Virus record (IMG/VR): IMGVR_UViG_3300044796_000014 | Location: 1 to 34,939 of that record | Source: a virus | Direction: 5' to 3' (one strand) | Length of the DNA: 34,939 nt | In this document: one piece after another, positions 31,459-34,939 of the stretch | How positions within the stretch are numbered: the stretch's first letter is position 1 | Layout of the letters: each line of letters starts with the position of its first letter | Notes under the pieces: model-generated | What the model was told of the DNA's origin: nothing | Database searches by the model: none | Seen by the model: the letters and a program-made list of their open reading frames with translations, nothing else | Translations under genes and position numbers: made by a program

Positions 31459-33642
31459 TTAGCATTCGTACCACTGTGTACCATTATGAACTAGAGTCAT
31501 TGTACTACCTGCAGAAACTGCTCTAGTACCGCCTATAAGAAGTACAGAATAATAAGCGCCTGTAGATGACGTAAAAGTAAGACTACCCTGAAAAACAAGT
31601 GTAACTGTGCGCATAGGACTAGACTGAATAGCACTAATTCCTGTAGTACCCGTAATATTAAAAATGCTGCCTGAGTTGGGTAAATTAATGCCTGAAGCAG
31701 AAACAACAGCCTGCGGTACTATTGTAGTATCTGCAATAATGCTAGTGTAATCGCCGTAGTCATTATTAGCACCTATAAAAAATAGGGATGTAGTTACTGT
31801 TGCATGAAAAGGAATAGAGTATATTAGTGAAAGTCTGCAGTCATCCACAAAGATCCTAGATGTTGCTGATGTTGTTACTACTGCAGATTCTACTGCTCTA
31901 AACTGGCTGTTATGTATAGAACAATCTCCACTAACTACATAAACCCCATCTCCAGGGCCTCCCGGTGCACCTTCTAAAACATTTAACTCAGAAATAGTTA
32001 CAAAATTACTGGCTGTAACATTAATATAAACAGCACAGTAGTACATTGCTACAGACTGGCATCCTACTAGCCTAGTATCTACACTAGTTCCTATTACTTG
32101 AAACCCATACGTCCCTGAATATAGCGGTCCTGCAGAATATGCATTATCTGCGCTGCAGTTTAATAAAGTGCATGCATTTACACTGTTTAAGCAAAAACCT
32201 ATCAAATATCCGTATGCAAAACAATTTGTTATTTTTGCATTATCGGCGGTGTTATATAGGTAGTAGGCTGTACCTGTTCTTGTTAAAGTTGTGTATGTAC
32301 CGCCATAACTTACAGTAGCAAAAGGCCATGCGTGGCATCCAAAAATATGTGTTATATCTTGTGAATTTTGTATTGCTATTCCATTATTATCATGATATAG
32401 ATATTGTATGTGGTGCCTATCATACCCATTAGATATTACACCCTGGTTAAATCCTATAATCATACTATTTAAAATAAAAGTATCATCGCCTGCAATAGTG
32501 ACGGCAGTACCTGTCCAAGAAGAAGACGAAGTTTGTGGGAATGTCATTCCATAAGGGTATATAAGGCACCCTTGAATACCTGCACTATACCCAAGAGAAA
32601 TAGTGTGTGTAGTTGCTAAAATAATAGCAGACATTGCGGCGTAGTTTTGTGGAGAACTCTGTGTTGATGGGCTTCCAACAAAGCTATAAGGACCTTGTAT
32701 TGTTACGTTGTTAGGGACAGTTAAAGTAGCATTAACGTAGTATGAATAGCCTGAAGGAAGATATAAAGTACCTCCTTTAGTACCAAATGAATTTAATGCG
32801 TTTTGAAATGCTACATGATCATCAGTTGTGCCATTACCTACAGCACCAAAAGACATTATGTTTATAAAAGGACTGGCTACTGCCCAAGTACCATTACCGC
32901 ACAAAAAATTGCTTGATGAGGGAGTTCCGGTAACAGCACCTGCTAGAGCTGTTGAACTAGATATAAGGGTTCCTGATGTTGGAGCTGCAAGGCCTGTATT
33001 AAGCACTGTACCTGTTGTGCCACTCCATGTAGGTACGTACCCTGAAGTTGATGAGCCTGGCCCCGAAACATTACCCCCCCCAGTCGGAGTAGCCCAAGTT
33101 CCATCTCCTCGTAGAAATGTAGTAGAAGATGGTGTGCCTGTTATGGGGTTAGCTGTTGGCGCTACAGTGCTAGCAATAAGAACGCCGGAAGTTGGAGCCG
33201 CAAGCCCAGCAGCGAGTGTAGTACCCCCTGTACCACTCCATGTAGGCACATAACCTATTGTAGATGTACTAGGGCCTGTAACAGTGCCTCCTCCTGCAGG
33301 AGTAACCCAAGTTCCATCATTACGCAAAAATGAACTAGATGATCCTCCTGGAGCTGCTATGGTGTATGCACCCCAAGTCATAGACGATGTAATACTTGGG
33401 GTAGTTAAACTAGGAGAGTTCGCTAATACTAAAACGGTGCCGGTACCAGTAGTAGTGTATGAGACACCCCATGCCGAACCCGTTGAATTAGGAATGCCTA
33501 CACCTGGATACACCATACCACCACCAGTAGGGGGTGCGCTAGACCACGCAATACCCGTAGAAGTCAAAACATTACCAGAAGCACCGGGGTTTATTAGCCC
33601 TGTACCCCCATTACTTGTTGGCAGTGGTGATGTTGAAGACAC
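31459..33642 (-). CDS. Tailspike/tail fibre with pectate-lyase-like beta-helix
   Basis: A 727-aa receptor-binding protein. The N-terminus (SSTSPLPTSNGGTGLINPG) and the two 70-residue units at about 104-244 (each with FLR.DGTW and GYVPTWSGT..GLAAPTSG) are shaft repeats. A parallel beta-helix of the pectate lyase superfamily follows from about residue 259 (INIMSFGAVGNGTTDDHVAF, then TLYLPSG), with many GXXN/cyst-like coils to about 640. The C-terminus is small and strand-rich. Such spikes often bind or cleave capsular or O-antigen polysaccharide; I cannot locate catalytic residues by eye. The start is GTG 33642 with AAGGAT 4 bases upstream. It lies 8 bases after the repeat protein stop. Confidence 0.85.
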   Translation of the reverse strand: MSSTSPLPTSNGGTGLINPGASGNVLTSTGIAWSSAPPTGGGMVYPGVGIPNSTGSAWGVSYTTTGTGTVLVLANSPSLTTPSITSSMTWGAYTIAAPGGSSSSFLRNDGTWVTPAGGGTVTGPSTSTIGYVPTWSGTGGTTLAAGLAAPTSGVLIASTVAPTANPITGTPSSTTFLRGDGTWATPTGGGNVSGPGSSTSGYVPTWSGTTGTVLNTGLAAPTSGTLISSSTALAGAVTGTPSSSNFLCGNGTWAVASPFINIMSFGAVGNGTTDDHVAFQNALNSFGTKGGTLYLPSGYSYYVNATLTVPNNVTIQGPYSFVGSPSTQSSPQNYAAMSAIILATTHTISLGYSAGIQGCLIYPYGMTFPQTSSSSWTGTAVTIAGDDTFILNSMIIGFNQGVISNGYDRHHIQYLYHDNNGIAIQNSQDITHIFGCHAWPFATVSYGGTYTTLTRTGTAYYLYNTADNAKITNCFAYGYLIGFCLNSVNACTLLNCSADNAYSAGPLYSGTYGFQVIGTSVDTRLVGCQSVAMYYCAVYINVTASNFVTISELNVLEGAPGGPGDGVYVVSGDCSIHNSQFRAVESAVVTTSATSRIFVDDCRLSLIYSIPFHATVTTSLFFIGANNDYGDYTSIIADTTIVPQAVVSASGINLPNSGSIFNITGTTGISAIQSSPMRTVTLVFQGSLTFTSSTGAYYSVLLIGGTRAVSAGSTMTLVHNGTQWYEC
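32911..33333 (-). repeat. Two 70-residue shaft repeats in the tailspike
   Basis: Residues about 104-174 and 175-244 of the tailspike are related units starting FLRNDGTW and FLRGDGTW, followed by TGPSTSTIGYVPTWSGT or SGPGSSTSGYVPTWSGT, GLAAPTSGVLIAS or GLAAPTSGTLISS, and GTPSS. A third partial start (FLCGNGTWAV) follows at 245 just before the beta-helix. Confidence 0.85.
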
Positions 33643-33650
33643 TTTTATCC

Positions 33651-34244
33651 TTATGCATCATTTACTGGTACCCACAATACCCCTTGGGTATCGTTTATTT
33701 GCACCCATGTGGTGCTCTCATTGTTGTTTATAGCTCCCCAAGCAGGGCTTTCATTATCGTTTATTCTATACCACCCTGTAAATGTTAGGGTATCTATTAA
33801 AGCCGTTGTTTCTGATACAATACCTTTAAAATATACTTGTGGAGTTACAATATCTTGAGTATAGACAGTTTCATTTAAATACGTATTATAAGCTCCCGTA
33901 CTATTTTGCACAACTGAGTAAGTAACGGTCTCTACTACTGAGGCACCACCATTCCAAATAGCTGTTGATGCATCAGTGTAGGTAATAGTTTCTGTTATTG
34001 CTCCACTAGTACCCCAAACAACATTCTGGCTATCAGAAAATGTGCTTGCTTCCGTAATAGCTGCACTAAATAAAAGCCCCCCCACATAAGAATCAGTATA
34101 TATAATACTTTCCGTTATGCTGCTGTTTGTATTCCAGGCTCCCAAAATAGTATCTGTAAAAGTACTTGTTTCGGCTACAGTGGCGCCATACACAGTACCG
34201 AGTGCAGCAAAAGGCGTTTTGGCAAGTGGCGTAAAACCAAACAT
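33651..34244 (-). CDS. Repeat-based virion/fibre-associated protein (197 aa)
   Basis: A protein of near-perfect repeat design. After a 22-residue head come seven units, six of them 20 residues, each starting with a hydrophobic residue plus (x)ET/ES: V23-, I43-, I63-, I83-, V103-, L123-, V143-. Each has (T/S)-x-D or similar at mid-repeat. The C-terminal 37 residues are 11-residue units starting I161, I172, I183, V194 (INDNESPAWGA, INNNESTTWVQ, INDTQGVLWVP). Strand-turn repeats with ITE/D turns suggest a beta-solenoid or fibre-like shaft, comparable in style to virion adhesins. GAGGT lies before ATG 34244. It is adjacent to the tailspike. Function not known. Confidence 0.75.
   Translation of the reverse strand: MFGFTPLAKTPFAALGTVYGATVAETSTFTDTILGAWNTNSSITESIIYTDSYVGGLLFSAAITEASTFSDSQNVVWGTSGAITETITYTDASTAIWNGGASVVETVTYSVVQNSTGAYNTYLNETVYTQDIVTPQVYFKGIVSETTALIDTLTFTGWYRINDNESPAWGAINNNESTTWVQINDTQGVLWVPVNDA
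33654..34178 (-). repeat. 20-residue repeat array followed by 11-residue repeats
   Basis: Codons 23-160 (34178-33765) contain seven 20-residue-period units (consensus (I/V)-x-E-(T/S/A)-x-x-(F/Y)-x-D; last unit 18 residues), and codons 161-197 (33764-33654) contain units of period 11 (I-N-(D/N)-x-(E/Q)-x-x-x-W). The register is exact over almost the whole protein, and the DNA has diverged, so selection on protein structure maintains it. Confidence 0.85.
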
Positions 34245-34313
34245 TAGTTACCTCAAAACAATTTTAATACAGTACAACGTAATAAAAAACTACGATTTCC
34301 CCTAGTTCTGCCG

Positions 34314-34527
34314 TTAAAACATTATTAAAAAGTTACTTGAAGATGTTGATACTATATAGGTGATAACAACGATGCCTTGAGCGCCGGTTCCATTAGTTGT
34401 AGCACCACCACCACCGCCACCCCCAATTGCTTCAACCTGTATTGAGGTAACACCCGCAGGTACAGTCCAAGTCTGTGCGCCGGTAGTGGTATTTGACGAT
34501 AGTGTTATTGAGTAGTTTGGCGATCAT
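34314..34527 (-). pseudogene. Frameshifted/broken glycine-rich fibre-type ORF
   Basis: ATG 34527 has GAGG 7 bases upstream and forms ATGA with the preceding stop, but its frame stops after 31 codons. The adjacent frame is open to TAA 34314-34316 and encodes SITLSSNTTTGAQTWTVPAG, VTSIQVEAIGGGGGGG and a short end GAQGIVVITY, the typical glycine-rich fibre domain. Removing one base from the run AAACTAC (about 34510-34515) would give MIAKYSITLSSNTT..., a natural fusion of start and domain. It is also shorter than usual: a seven-glycine run goes straight to the end. Natural decay, a sequencing error or programmed frameshift remain possible. A 69-codon open frame also directly follows the upstream TGA in the same frame. 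Confidence 0.6.
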
Positions 34528-34939
34528 GGTTTTTCCTCATTCCGTTTTTTTATTGCCCGTTGTATTGCGGCTTCGTGCGCCACCTTATCTGTAATTTGTG
34601 CCAGCAATGCCGCATAGACATCCTCAACAGACTTCATTTGGAGGATTGTAGACGCTAGGCGCTGTTCGAGGTTCTTGCGATCTTCTCCTCTTGGCGTTGT
34701 TTGCAGCATATGCTCAAAGTTTTTCTTGTCAAAATCATAGTGGAAATGTTCTAGTTCACGTGCATAAAGAGCTTCTGCAATAACATCTTCTTTGTATGTT
34801 GAATCAAGTTGTCTGTATTTCATGCTTTCCTCATTAGGTAAACGCAACACCATACCCGGTGCTAGCAGGTAGCGTTCCGGGATTGGTGAATTTGGTGCCA
34901 AAGCCGCTCCCCGACCAAGGGTAAGCGGATACGTATGGG
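34524..34939 (-). CDS. C-terminal part of an unknown phage protein (5' end beyond the window)
   Basis: An open frame running in from the right edge to TGA 34524-34526. It begins within the window as HTYPLTLGRGAALAPNSPIP and includes LLAPGMVLRLPNEESMKYRQ, then helical charged sequence (EALYARELEHFHYDFDKKNF, RGEDRKNLEQRLASTILQMK) and ends in KRNEEKP. A TTG at 34901 is possible but the frame stays open to the edge, so I treat it as partial. No family recognised; it is upstream of fibre genes on the late strand and could be a head/tail or chaperone-type protein. Confidence 0.6.
   Translation of the reverse strand, partial: HTYPLTLGRGAALAPNSPIPERYLLAPGMVLRLPNEESMKYRQLDSTYKEDVIAEALYARELEHFHYDFDKKNFEHMLQTTPRGEDRKNLEQRLASTILQMKSVEDVYAALLAQITDKVAHEAAIQRAIKKRNEEKP

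Noticed and set aside
34245-34313. Promoter in the 69-base gap
   Set aside because: The stretch is AT-rich but no -35/-10 pair with acceptable spacing stands out on the - strand.
1-34939. tRNA genes, integrase and attachment sites
   Set aside because: I saw no cloverleaf-like sequence, no integrase signature and no flanking direct repeats; a tRNA scan was not possible by eye, so short tRNAs cannot be fully excluded.

Overview
This window is a piece of a tailed double-stranded DNA phage genome, not host chromosome. It holds a replication block (family A DNA polymerase, SF2/SNF2-like helicase, primase-helicase, RecB/Cas4-like nuclease) next to virion and lysis genes (giant polyvalent virion protein, SLT transglycosylase, tail protein, tail fibre, tailspike, holin/endolysin/Rz/Rz1). 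There are almost no gaps, and many start/stop overlaps (ATGA, TAATG, TAGTG). The layout, the PolA replisome and the likely ejection proteins suggest a podovirus-like phage. The nested Rz/Rz1 spanin pair implies a Gram-negative host. I cannot name the host. No integrase, terminase, portal or major capsid gene is visible; the capsid and packaging genes probably lie beyond the right edge.

Left arm (1-12481, + strand): early/replication genes. Four small unknown genes lead into PolA, followed by a small HELTH zinc-protease-like protein, a PD-(D/E)XK nuclease with four Cas4/AddB-type cysteines, an HNH protein, an ORF broken by an in-frame TAA, a small unknown, an SF2 helicase, a coiled-coil protein, a gene carrying an exact 176-bp internal duplication, and a candidate ssDNA-binding protein with a Cys4 cluster and an AT-hook. 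A rho-independent terminator (8733-8760) separates these from an HTH protein, a 988-aa primase-helicase and two small unknowns. These genes plausibly form a compact replisome plus recombination enzymes.

Right arm (12461-34939, - strand, converging on the left arm with a 21-bp gene overlap): virion and lysis genes. In their transcription direction (right to left) they are: a partial unknown gene, a broken glycine-rich fibre-type ORF, a 20-residue-repeat protein, a tailspike with 70-residue repeats and a pectate-lyase-like beta-helix, a tail fibre, holin, SAR-like endolysin, Rz with nested Rz1, an Ig-like protein, two mini-genes (55 and 38 aa), an 813-aa tail protein, two small structural proteins, a Gly-rich virion protein, a GNAT acetyltransferase-like protein, a Gln/Gly-rich heptapeptide-repeat protein, an SLT transglycosylase and a 2421-aa polyvalent protein with an HExxxH motif. 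The last five are likely ejection/internal-virion components that cross and open the cell envelope at infection.

The most notable points are evidence of recent gene remodelling (the 176-bp duplication, a 29-bp segment shared by neighbouring genes, a nonsense-split ORF and a frameshifted fibre ORF), the Leu762-type PolA, the iron-sulfur nuclease candidate, and the strict 20- and 11-residue repeat architecture of the protein at 33651-34244. I found no clear novel defence or regulatory system.
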